The notes under the pieces were generated by a model. It saw nothing but the letters and a program-made list of their open reading frames with translations, was not told where the DNA came from and ran no database searches. The position numbers and the translations under genes are program-made. A DNA stretch of 64,000 nucleotides from Nitrobacter vulgaris (GTDB lineage: Bacteria; Pseudomonadota; Alphaproteobacteria; Rhizobiales; Xanthobacteraceae): contig NZ_JAVDPZ010000009.1 in the NCBI RefSeq assembly GCF_031453995.1, forward strand, positions 1-64,000, given 5' to 3'. How positions within the stretch are numbered: the first letter of the stretch is position 1; every line of letters starts with the position of its first letter. This document shows, piece by piece, positions 1 to 6,919 of this stretch.

Positions 1-19
1 CGCTTCGCCGCCATGATCT

Positions 20-41
20 GCTCCGTGACGAATCACGGAGC
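20..41. repeat. Inverted repeat near left edge
   Basis: A perfect 9-base inverted repeat (GCTCCGTGA / TCACGGAGC, 4-base loop) lies in the 174 bases before the first gene. It has no T-run on either side, so it is not a clear terminator; it may belong to a gene left of the window. No gene is seen between 1 and 174. Confidence 0.4.
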
Positions 42-120
42 TCTATGAATCAGCGATCAAACCGATTGGGAATCCTGAATGTCGATCGGTTCTAGCCACC
101 GACTTACTAATCCATAAGAC

Positions 121-151
121 AAAAAAAGCCCGCCGGCTAACCCCGGCGGGC
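121..151 (-). terminator. Intrinsic terminator of the YGY-rich protein gene
   Basis: On the minus strand a 9-base stem (GCCCGCCGG / CCGGCGGGC) is followed by seven T residues. It lies about 25 bases past the stop codon of the gene at 175-483, which it should terminate. Confidence 0.85.
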
Positions 152-174
152 TTCCCTTGTCGCTAAATCTTCTA

Positions 175-483
175 CTAGCGGCGATAACCTCGGTGATATC
201 CGTAACCCCGGCGGTATCCGTAACCCCCGTGGTACCCGTAACCTCTGTGCGCGTAACCATAGCGGCGGACACCGCCGCCACCATAGCCGTAGCCACGATA
301 TCCGTAGCCGTATCCTCGGTAGACGGGCGCCGTGCGGATACAACCGTTGGGGCCGCAAGCCACGACAACATTCTCGACGTTTGAAGCGGGAGAAAGTGGA
401 GCGACCGGCATTGCAGATGCGCTTCCCGCCGCCGCAAGGCCGAAGAGTGCCGTCAATCCAACAATTGCAAATTTAAGCTTCAT
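175..483 (-). CDS. Small exported Tyr/Gly/Arg-rich repeat protein
   Basis: The 102-residue product starts with a Sec-type signal peptide (MKLK, hydrophobic core, cleavage near residue 24 after an ASA motif). A short spacer with two cysteines (ACGPNGC) follows. From about residue 56 the protein consists of degenerate RGYGY / YGYHRG repeats to the end. The ATG at 483 was chosen because AGGAGGAG sits seven bases upstream; the reading frame opens earlier but without such a site. It has its own terminator and looks monocistronic. Similar short, basic, aromatic exported proteins are common and uncharacterised in this bacterial family; no enzymatic motif is present. A cell-surface or envelope role is only inference. 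Confidence 0.75.
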   Translation of the reverse strand: MKLKFAIVGLTALFGLAAAGSASAMPVAPLSPASNVENVVVACGPNGCIRTAPVYRGYGYGYRGYGYGGGGVRRYGYAHRGYGYHGGYGYRRGYGYHRGYRR

Positions 484-603
484 GGTCTCCTCCTGTGGCA
501 TTCCGATCTTCACACAAAGTAGGAGGTTTAATGTGAACCCGGGATGAGCAACCCGGCCTCACTTAAATCATAAACAGTGCGCTGGGGAGGAGCTCAGTCG
601 CTA

Positions 604-626
604 AAGCCCGCCGGTCTCGACCGGCG
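604..626 (-). terminator. Terminator-like hairpin after the 28-aa ORF
   Basis: CGCCGGTC / GACCGGCG (609-626) forms a perfect 8-base stem; on the minus strand it is followed by GGGCTTTAG. It lies 30 bases past the stop of the small ORF at 657-743 and may end that transcript. The T-run is short. Confidence 0.5.
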
Positions 627-656
627 AGTTATCGATCGTCGCTCTCAAACAGCGCA

Positions 657-743
657 TCAATGCGTGCGCATCGCGTCGTATGCGTGAGCAATGAATACGA
701 CGGCGCTGACCAAAAGCAGTGCGGCGACTGCGGCTTCCAACAT
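657..743 (-). CDS. Possible 28-residue single-pass membrane peptide
   Basis: This short frame begins MLEAAVAALLL, has one uninterrupted hydrophobic segment (about residues 4-20) and ends in a small charged tail (HAYDAMRTH). GGGAAG is placed five bases before the ATG, and a terminator-like hairpin follows. These three signs together support a real small gene, although 28 codons are few and chance cannot be excluded. It stands alone between the YGY-rich protein gene and tRNA-Ser. No function can be given. Confidence 0.45.
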   Translation of the reverse strand: MLEAAVAALLLVSAVVFIAHAYDAMRTH

Positions 744-983
744 GACGGCTTCCCATTATCGTTTTGGGGAGACGTAGCCGCTCAACGTTTCAGATAGACT
801 TCATGAGACCAGGAAATTGGTTTCATTCCTAAGCCGGCAAGACGCTCGTTGGGTTTGACCAACCGGACCAATGTTTTCCCTTGGATGGATGTGCCGGCGT
901 CGTCGGGCATTCTTCTCAGTCCAAGTCACTTGTTATGTCATGAGAAGAAAATACGACATAACCAATTGATTTTATTGATGATA

Positions 984-1073
984 TGGCGGAAGGGGTGGGA
1001 TTCGAACCCACGGTGGGCTTGCACCCACGCCGGTTTTCAAGACCGGTGCCTTAAACCACTCGGCCACCCTTCC
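984..1073 (-). tRNA. tRNA-Ser(UGA)
   Basis: The minus strand folds as a class II tRNA. The acceptor stem is GGAAGGG / CCCTTCC with encoded CCA, the anticodon arm is CCGGT-CTTGAAA-ACCGG with anticodon TGA, a long variable arm (GTGGGTGCAAGCCCAC) is present, and the T arm is GTGGG-TTCGAAT-CCCAC. It reads UCN (UCA) codons. A decayed integrase fragment lies just upstream of its 5' end. Confidence 0.95.
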
Positions 1074-1131
1074 AAACGGTTGACACTGTTTAGCTATCGT
1101 CGCGAGGCCGGTTGTCGAGAAAGGCCATTTG

Positions 1132-1290
1132 CTATTCAACGTCTCTGGTGCGCTTGTTTATGGCGGCACGTAACGCATCGTCAACCTGCGCCACGGCGTC
1201 GGCCTCCATATTCGGCAGGACATGCGAATAAAATCCAGCGTGATCCCGACCTTGCTATGGCCAAGCCGTCGCTGGCGATCTTCGGATCTG
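1132..1290 (-). pseudogene. Decayed C-terminus of a tyrosine recombinase (integrase)
   Basis: Read right to left, the pieces DPKIAS, LGHSKVGITLDF and a tail with VLPNMEAD and AINKRTRDVE before a TAG stop match the C-terminal end of phage/island tyrosine recombinases, including the region around the box-II His. Two single-base losses are needed to join them: one in the AS-(E)RLGHS segment near 1269 and one in the run of T after GAT near 1230. The Arg-rich catalytic core upstream is missing. The fragment ends 58 bases from the 5' end of tRNA-Ser, so it is likely the scar of an element once associated with that tRNA. The identification rests on motif memory, not on a search. Confidence 0.6.
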
Positions 1291-1340
1291 CCTCTTACAG
1301 CATACTGCAGGTCTCTTCGATGGCGCCGAGCAAAGAGACT

Positions 1341-1363
1341 CGCCGGCTTGAGCCGGCGGTTTT
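1341..1363 (+). terminator. Terminator-like hairpin in the csp leader
   Basis: CGCCGGCT / AGCCGGCG is a perfect 8-base stem with a 2-base spacer, followed by GTTTTCC. It lies about 60 bases before the csp start and not after any intact gene. It may end an old upstream transcript or fold in the csp 5' leader. Confidence 0.4.
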
Positions 1364-1425
1364 CCTTGCGGCCAGCGAAGCGAGCGCTCATGATAGCTCG
1401 ATCGTTCCAAAAGGGAGTTGCGGCT

Positions 1426-1629
1426 GTGGCGACAGGTACAGTGAAGTGGTTCAATGCGACAAAGGGTTTCGGGTTTATTCAGCCCGACAGTGGCGGTAAG
1501 GACGTGTTTGTCCATATCTCAGCCGTGGAGAAAGCGGGCCTTAGCTCACTCAACGAGGGCGCCAAAGTGAGCTACGAGGAAGTAGCGAACAGGGGAAAGA
1601 CCTCAGCAGAAAACCTGCGGGTAGGCTGA
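1426..1629 (+). CDS. CspA-family cold-shock protein
   Basis: The 67-residue product is a single cold-shock domain: an OB-fold RNA/single-stranded DNA chaperone of the cytoplasm. The RNA-binding motifs KGFGFI (RNP1) and VFVHIS (RNP2) are both intact, and TGTVKWFN at the N-terminus is typical. The GTG at 1426 gives the usual family length and has AAGGGAG eight bases upstream; the frame opens much earlier, but that portion overlaps the integrase remnant and has no family resemblance. A strong terminator follows directly, so the gene is monocistronic. A GC-rich hairpin in the leader could affect expression, but this is not shown. Confidence 0.92.
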   Translation: MATGTVKWFNATKGFGFIQPDSGGKDVFVHISAVEKAGLSSLNEGAKVSYEEVANRGKTSAENLRVG

Positions 1630-1637
1630 TCTTCTTG

Positions 1638-1666
1638 CCCGCCGGCACTCGCCGGCGGGTGATTTT
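1638..1666 (+). terminator. Intrinsic terminator of csp
   Basis: A 9-base stem (CCCGCCGGC / GCCGGCGGG) with a 4-base loop is followed by TGATTTTT, eight bases past the csp stop codon. Confidence 0.85.
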
Positions 1667-1727
1667 TCGTCGAAGGGAACGCGTTCTACACTCCCGAGAC
1701 CGGTACAAATTACCAGGAGACTTTCCG

Positions 1728-2060
1728 ATGTTCATTGCCATGAATCGCTTCCAGGTCATCAAGGGAAATGAAAAGGCTTTTGAACAAATCTGGTTCTCGC
1801 GTGACACCTATCTAGGGAGTGTGCCTGGATTCGTTGAATTTCATCTTTTGCGTGGACCTGAAGCTGAGGATCACACGCTTTATGCCTCGCACACGATCTG
1901 GAAAAGCCGCGACTCTTTCTATGCATGGACGAAATCAGAGGCGTTCCGAGCCGCTCACGCGAACGCTGGCAGCAATAAGCCACTCTATCTGGGTCATCCT
2001 CAATTGGAGGGATTCGAAACGCTCCAGACCGTGACTGGTTCTACAACTCAAGGTGAGTAA
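1728..2060 (+). CDS. Antibiotic biosynthesis monooxygenase (ABM)-domain protein, HmoB/IsdG-like
   Basis: The 110-residue protein has the layout of the dimeric alpha-beta-barrel ABM family: FIAMNRFQVIKGNEKAF at the start, then VPGFVEFHLLRGP, a central ASHTIWKSRDSFYAW and SEAFRAAH. The combination of Asn near the N-terminus, the GF-EF strand and the W-S-F-W-T-S helix resembles heme-degrading monooxygenases of the HmoB/IsdG type, so heme turnover is a possible role, but the heme ligand cannot be assigned from sequence alone. The ATG at 1728 has AGGAG eight bases upstream. The gene follows the csp terminator and has no close downstream partner. Confidence 0.75.
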   Translation: MFIAMNRFQVIKGNEKAFEQIWFSRDTYLGSVPGFVEFHLLRGPEAEDHTLYASHTIWKSRDSFYAWTKSEAFRAAHANAGSNKPLYLGHPQLEGFETLQTVTGSTTQGE

Positions 2061-2412
2061 CCCATTGGAAGTCACTCAGCGATTCGCTATCGACACTGCC
2101 GATTCCTTCAGCAGAAGGTCAGCTGCTTAATAGAAGGCTTTACGAAATATATTAAATTGCCGATCTTGATTTTAAGCTGCTCCCCATATTCCTCCCTTAC
2201 CACCCTAAGGCGCCGCTGAACTCTTATAGAGTGTCGCGACCCGCTTCCGCGAGGAGGGCACCTGGCGCGTCCTGCACGGGGATGAGTGCGGCCCGAACAT
2301 GTCGGAATTTCTTGCGATTTGTGTATTAGCTGGCCGCATGGAGCCATCCCGCACCTTCGGATGACGATCATAATGACGCTGTAAAACAGACACGCGTGCG
2401 GACGTACAGGCA
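2061..2412. other. Intergenic stretch without a supported gene
   Basis: About 350 bases separate the ABM-domain gene from the PilZ gene. Short open frames exist (for example one ending near 2363 that would contain NMSEFLAICVLAGRM), but none has a start with a ribosome site or family resemblance. No repeat or RNA gene is seen. Confidence 0.5.
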
Positions 2413-2676
2413 ATGAATGCACCAACAGAAGACCGCCGCAAACATCCGCGCGTCGAAATCGACGAGCCGGCTTACATTTCTACAAGCGGATTAAGCATGC
2501 GGTGCCGGCTGTTGAACGTATCTTCGCAAGGAGCCGCCATCGAGGTCCCAAATCCGGCCCTTGTCCCGTCGCGTTTCCAGCTGATGACCGAAAAGGATCG
2601 GGTGATTCGATTCTGCCGGGTCATCTGGATCAAGCAGGACCGGATCGGAATTACTTTCGATCCGCCAACTGCCTAG
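2413..2676 (+). CDS. PilZ-domain protein
   Basis: This 87-residue protein is a lone PilZ domain, the family that binds cyclic di-GMP. The N-terminal arginine motif appears as EDRRKHPRVE. The second motif, usually D/NxSxxG, appears as NVSSQGAA. The C-terminal strand VIWIKQDRIGITF is typical. It has no attached output domain, so it probably acts on a partner protein. The same window encodes PleD, a diguanylate cyclase, but the two genes are 40 kb apart and no link is shown. The start is the first ATG; the ribosome site is weak. Confidence 0.85.
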   Translation: MNAPTEDRRKHPRVEIDEPAYISTSGLSMRCRLLNVSSQGAAIEVPNPALVPSRFQLMTEKDRVIRFCRVIWIKQDRIGITFDPPTA

Positions 2677-2858
2677 GCGGGCTCCGGCGTCCGAGTCGCG
2701 ACCTTGATTGACCACCCGTTTCGCTTCTGAAGGGCTCACCCCATTTCCGCCTTGTTTGCTCTGCGATATGTTCACGGCTTGGTATGGTTATGGACCATAT
2801 CGTGCTGACCGGCGCGGTGAAGTGGGGCAGTCTGCCGGGGACCGGGTCTTGGGGACGG

Positions 2859-3791
2859 ATGAGGAAACCAAATTCAGATCGAGTTGGGCATGCTGCATGC
2901 GCTGTGGCCGTCGCGGGCGCGTGCCTGATGCTGGCCAATTGCGGTTCATCAAACAACCTCAGCCGGATCGATCCTAAGTATGGAGTTTCGAGCAGCCCTC
3001 GGGTGATCGCCTCTGGCGAGGCGGTGCCAAAAGGCGGCGGCACTTACCGGGTCGGCAAGCCCTATACAGTCGCCGGGCGCATTTACGTTCCCGAGGAAAA
3101 CACCAAATATCGCGCCGAAGGTCTCGCTTCCTGGTATGGCGATAACTTCCATGGCCGTCTGACAGCCAACGGCGAGGTTTTTGACATGGCCTCGCTGTCT
3201 GCTGCGCATCCAACCCTTCCCTTACCGTGTTATGTCCGGGTGACAAACCTGGGCAACAGCAAATCCCTGGTGGTCCGCGTCAACGATCGCGGGCCGTATC
3301 ACGGTAACCGGCTGATCGATGTCTCGAACAAGGCCGCCGAGTTGCTGGAGTTCAAGCAAAATGGTGTCGCGTCGGTGCGGGTCGAATACGTCGGACGCGC
3401 GCCGCTTGAAGGTTCTGATGATCGGCAATTGATGGCGACCCTGCGAACGGGCGTGCCCGCGCCGTCGCCGTCCACCGTCAGGATCGCCTCCGCGCGGCCG
3501 TTTGTCCCTGAACTCACGCCATCCGAACGCTCAACCGGTGGCGATGTCGCGACTCCGCGAGGCCGCTCCTATACGCCCGACCATACCTTGATGGACGTCG
3601 CATCGATCAACGCCGATTCCGAGATGTCTGCGTCCGGCCGCACCCCGGCGCGTCGGCAGGCCATGGAAGGACCGCGGGAGGTTTCATACGGCGAGGGCAA
3701 CGTTGCAGGCCATGTCCGCCCCGTCACCGCTTATGCGCCGGTGGACCAGCGCGGACCGAGCGAGCTACTCTCGGGCCGAGGGCTCTATTAA
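2859..3791 (+). CDS. rlpA: RlpA-family septal/peptidoglycan lytic transglycosylase lipoprotein
   Basis: The 310-residue product has a lipoprotein signal (positively charged start, hydrophobic core, LANC lipobox near residue 30) and then a double-psi beta-barrel: GLASWYGDNFHGRLTANGE and VRVNDRGPYH contain the conserved residues of RlpA, which cleaves naked glycan strands in the periplasm. The last 130 residues are low-complexity and Pro/Ser/Arg-rich; no SPOR domain is visible. The ATG at 2859 was preferred over an upstream ATG at 2784 because GGGGAC precedes it and it gives a normal signal peptide. It lies just upstream of a D,D-carboxypeptidase gene, which suits a shared role in wall remodelling. 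Confidence 0.88.
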   Translation: MRKPNSDRVGHAACAVAVAGACLMLANCGSSNNLSRIDPKYGVSSSPRVIASGEAVPKGGGTYRVGKPYTVAGRIYVPEENTKYRAEGLASWYGDNFHGRLTANGEVFDMASLSAAHPTLPLPCYVRVTNLGNSKSLVVRVNDRGPYHGNRLIDVSNKAAELLEFKQNGVASVRVEYVGRAPLEGSDDRQLMATLRTGVPAPSPSTVRIASARPFVPELTPSERSTGGDVATPRGRSYTPDHTLMDVASINADSEMSASGRTPARRQAMEGPREVSYGEGNVAGHVRPVTAYAPVDQRGPSELLSGRGLY

Positions 3792-3914
3792 GGGTCGCGC
3801 ACCTACCGGGAAAGCTTGAAATCTGCTTTGATTTTGTCCGGCCGCGCCATAGGCGCGGCGCCATGTTGTTTGCGACCATTCCAACTGATAAAAGGATCTA
3901 CTCGGAATCGCACC

Positions 3915-5156
3915 ATGACAACCAGATCTTCCACGCCCGACAGACGCGGGGGATTCGCCTGGCGCAGTCTGGTGGCCGCCGCCGTCCTCACGATCGGCCT
4001 CGACGGAATCGTGCTGGCTGCCAACAATAGCGTTCAGGGTGCCAAGAAGGAAGAGATCTACGAGACCAGCGCCCCGACCGCAATTTTGATCGAAGCAAAA
4101 AGCGGCAGCGTTCTTTTCGAGAAAAACGCAGACGAACTACGTGCACCGTCCAGCATGATGAAGCTGATGACGGTTGAAGTCGTGTTCAACGCCATCACGA
4201 AAGGCGAGATCAAGCTCACAGACGAGTACGTCATCAGCGAAAACACCTGGCGCAAGGGCGGGGCGCCTTCCGGCGGATCGACCATGTTCGCCGCGATCAA
4301 CAGCCGCGTCGCAGTCGACGATCTCCTGCACGGGGCAATCATCCAGAGCGGCAATGACTCCTGCATGGCGCTTGCGGAGGGTATCGCCGGCAGCGAAAGC
4401 GCCTTCACAGAAAAGATGACGGCCCGAGCGCGGGAATTGGGCATGACCCGCTCCACCTTCGCGAATTCCAACGGTCTTCCACATCCCGACAACAAGATGA
4501 CCGTTCGAGAGCTTGCGGCACTCGCGCGCCACATCATTTTGACCTACCCGGATTTTTACAAGCTGTTCGGCGAACGTGAATTCACCTGGAACAAAATTCG
4601 TCAGTTGAACCGCAACGCGCTTCTGACTGCGATGGACGGAGCCGACGGGCTCAAGACCGGCTACACCAAGGAGGGTGGATACGGCATGGTCGGCTCGGTG
4701 GTCCAAAACGGCACCCGGCTGATCGTTGTCGTGAACGGCCTCGAAAGCGCCGACGACCGAGCGGCCGCCGCCAAGAAGCTGCTGGAATGGGGTTTTCGAA
4801 ATTTCGAAATCCGGACCCTGTTTGCTGCGGACCAGCCGGTCGGCTACGCCAAGGTATTTGGCGGTGATAGCGGCTCCGTTCAGGTCGCCACGTCAGACCC
4901 GGTTCAAATCATGGTTCAGAAGAACGGCAGCGACAAACTGCTCGCGCGCATCGTCTATACCGGGCCGGTCCGTGCGCCGGTTGCGCCGGAGCAGCCGATC
5001 GGGGTCATCAAGGTATGGCGAGGCAAGGAAGTGGCGGTCGAGATGCCGGTTCATGCCACGAAAGCCGTCGGTGTCGGCTCGACCGTGCGTCGCGCGTTGG
5101 ATGGAGCGATCGAGCTTGTCATTGGGATGGTGCGCTCGGGCGCCGCGAAACTCTAA
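3915..5156 (+). CDS. Serine-type D-Ala-D-Ala carboxypeptidase (PBP5/6 family)
   Basis: The product (413 residues) trims the terminal D-Ala from peptidoglycan pentapeptides in the periplasm. All three penicillin-binding motifs are present: SxxK as SSMMK (residues 79-83, with Ser80 and Lys83), SGN in QSGNDSC, and KTG in GLKTGYTKEGGYG. The C-terminal third matches the PBP5 C-terminal beta domain. A signal peptide (hydrophobic core ending ..GIVLAANN) follows a basic start. The ATG at 3915 gives a normal export signal; the frame opens earlier at 3816 but that region reads poorly. It overlaps the next gene, tmk, by one base (TAATG), so the two are probably translationally coupled. Equivalent to dacC/dacF in related genomes. 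Confidence 0.92.
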   Translation: MTTRSSTPDRRGGFAWRSLVAAAVLTIGLDGIVLAANNSVQGAKKEEIYETSAPTAILIEAKSGSVLFEKNADELRAPSSMMKLMTVEVVFNAITKGEIKLTDEYVISENTWRKGGAPSGGSTMFAAINSRVAVDDLLHGAIIQSGNDSCMALAEGIAGSESAFTEKMTARARELGMTRSTFANSNGLPHPDNKMTVRELAALARHIILTYPDFYKLFGEREFTWNKIRQLNRNALLTAMDGADGLKTGYTKEGGYGMVGSVVQNGTRLIVVVNGLESADDRAAAAKKLLEWGFRNFEIRTLFAADQPVGYAKVFGGDSGSVQVATSDPVQIMVQKNGSDKLLARIVYTGPVRAPVAPEQPIGVIKVWRGKEVAVEMPVHATKAVGVGSTVRRALDGAIELVIGMVRSGAAKL

Positions 5157-5830
5157 TGGCCGACGCCACGCCCAAAGCCGACCCGCCGCGCGGACGTTTT
5201 ATTACCTTCGAAGGCGGCGAGGGGTCCGGAAAATCCACGCAGATCAAGATTCTCGTCGAACGTCTTCAGGCGGCGAAGCTGCATGCCATCGTCACGCGAG
5301 AGCCCGGAGGATCGCCGGGCGCCGAAATCATTCGACACCTCGTCCTGTCGGGCGTGGGCAAACTGCTCGGCGCTGACGCTGAAACCCTGCTGTTTGCGGC
5401 GGCGCGCGATGACCATGTTCGCACCGTCATCAGGCCTGCGCTGGAGCAGGGCATATGGGTGCTCTGCGATCGGTTTGCCGATTCGACCCGCGCCTATCAG
5501 GGTCAACTGGGGAACGTGCTACCCGGCGTGCTGAACGCGATGGAGCGGGTAACCATCGGCGATCTCAAGCCTGACTTGACGGTGATCCTCGATGTCCCCG
5601 TTGAGGTAGGTTTGCAGCGCGCAGCCGCTCGCCGTGGCAGCGGCGCGCCGGATCGCTTTGAGGCGGAGGACCTTGCTTTTCACCGGAAACTCCGTGACGC
5701 CTATCGCGAGATCGCAGCGAGCGACCCGCAACGCTGCGTGGTGATCGATGCCGACGCCGACGTCAATACCGTCGCAGCGCGAGTGTGGACGGCACTGCGC
5801 GACCGCGTGCTAACGGCGGACACCGCATGA
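5156..5830 (+). CDS. tmk: Thymidylate kinase
   Basis: Tmk phosphorylates dTMP to dTDP with ATP. The 224-residue sequence has the P-loop GGEGSGKST near residue 22, the REPGGS substrate motif, the DR motif as LCDRFADSTRAYQG and the LID-like RRGSGAPDRFE. The start ATG overlaps the stop of the carboxypeptidase gene, and its own stop overlaps the start of holB (ATGA). This tmk-holB-metG arrangement is usual in alphaproteobacteria. It is full length with no odd features. Confidence 0.96.
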   Translation: MADATPKADPPRGRFITFEGGEGSGKSTQIKILVERLQAAKLHAIVTREPGGSPGAEIIRHLVLSGVGKLLGADAETLLFAAARDDHVRTVIRPALEQGIWVLCDRFADSTRAYQGQLGNVLPGVLNAMERVTIGDLKPDLTVILDVPVEVGLQRAAARRGSGAPDRFEAEDLAFHRKLRDAYREIAASDPQRCVVIDADADVNTVAARVWTALRDRVLTADTA

Positions 5831-6867
5831 TCGCGCGCTCAGCCACCGCGGAAATGCCGGTCCCGCATCCGCGCGAAACCACCGTGCTTTTCGGTCACAG
5901 CGAGGCGGAGCGGACGTTGCTCAATGCCTATCGCGGGGGCCGTATCCCGCACGCCTGGCTGATCGGTGGCGCGCCGGGGATCGGCAAGGCGACGCTCGCC
6001 TACCGGATGGCGCGATTTGTGCTGGCGCACGGCGATCCCAGCATGTCCGATGTGCAATCAGCGGAAACGCTCAAACTGGACCTGACGCATCCGATTGCAC
6101 GCCGCATCGCGGCCGATACGCATGGCGGGCTCCTGACGCTGGAGCGAACGCCCAACGAAAAGGGCGTTATGCGCACGGTCATCAGCGTCGAGCAGACCCG
6201 GGAGACGATCGCTTTCTTCGGCTCGACCGCCACCGGGGATGGGTGGAGGGTGTGCATCGTCGATACTGTCGACGAACTCAACCCCAATGCCGCCAATGCG
6301 CTACTCAAGGTGCTCGAAGAACCGCCGCACCGGTCGCTGTTTTTCTTGATAAGCAATGCTCCGGCGCGGGTATTGGCGACGATGCAATCGCGCTGTCGCA
6401 AGCTGATGCTGCGCCCGTTGGCAGCAGACGATGTGATCCGCGCGGCCGCGGAAGCAGCGCAGATCGCGCCCGACGATACGTCCTTGCAAGAAATCGCCTA
6501 CGCGGCCGAAGGAAGCGTCGCGCGGGCGCTGGCGCTCCTGGGAGGCGGCGCGCTGAAGCTCCATCAACGGACGACGGCGTTGTTGAACAGCCTTCCGCAA
6601 ATCGACCCGGGCGAACTTCACGCGTTGGGGGACGCCATCAGCGGCAGTGAGCGCGCCTCGCTTGGCGCTTTCGTCGACAGCGTGGACCGCTGGATTGGCG
6701 AGCGGCTCCACACCAGCGATGCGAACGCCGATCTTCCTCGTCTTGCACGGCTCGCGGAGGTATGGGAAAAGATCAACAACGCCGCACGCGAGACAGAGAC
6801 CTATAATCTCGAGCGAAAACCCCTGGTTTTTTCGGTGTTCGGGCTTCTCGCAGAAGCTACCCGATAA
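5827..6867 (+). CDS. holB: DNA polymerase III delta-prime subunit
   Basis: The 346-residue protein is an AAA+ clamp-loader subunit: GAPGIGKATLAYRMA is the P-loop region, VDTVDELNPNAANALLKVLEEPP is the Walker B/sensor region, and SNAPARVLATMQSRC is the conserved sensor segment with its SRC motif. It helps load the beta sliding clamp at the replication fork. The ATG at 5827 overlaps the tmk stop by four bases. The metG start follows 52 bases later. Confidence 0.93.
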   Translation: MIARSATAEMPVPHPRETTVLFGHSEAERTLLNAYRGGRIPHAWLIGGAPGIGKATLAYRMARFVLAHGDPSMSDVQSAETLKLDLTHPIARRIAADTHGGLLTLERTPNEKGVMRTVISVEQTRETIAFFGSTATGDGWRVCIVDTVDELNPNAANALLKVLEEPPHRSLFFLISNAPARVLATMQSRCRKLMLRPLAADDVIRAAAEAAQIAPDDTSLQEIAYAAEGSVARALALLGGGALKLHQRTTALLNSLPQIDPGELHALGDAISGSERASLGAFVDSVDRWIGERLHTSDANADLPRLARLAEVWEKINNAARETETYNLERKPLVFSVFGLLAEATR

Positions 6868-6919
6868 GCACTCGGCTCCTGACCGTTCTTTTTCCTGCCT
6901 GACCGATAAGGATTTTGTT

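Noticed and set aside
180..320. Short repeats resembling a CRISPR array
   Set aside because: They encode the RGYGY protein repeat in frame, are too short and have no unique spacers or cas genes.
2231..2363. An open stretch reading as TRFREEGTWRVLHGDECG
   Set aside because: It looks protein-like but begins directly after a stop without a usable start codon or ribosome site.
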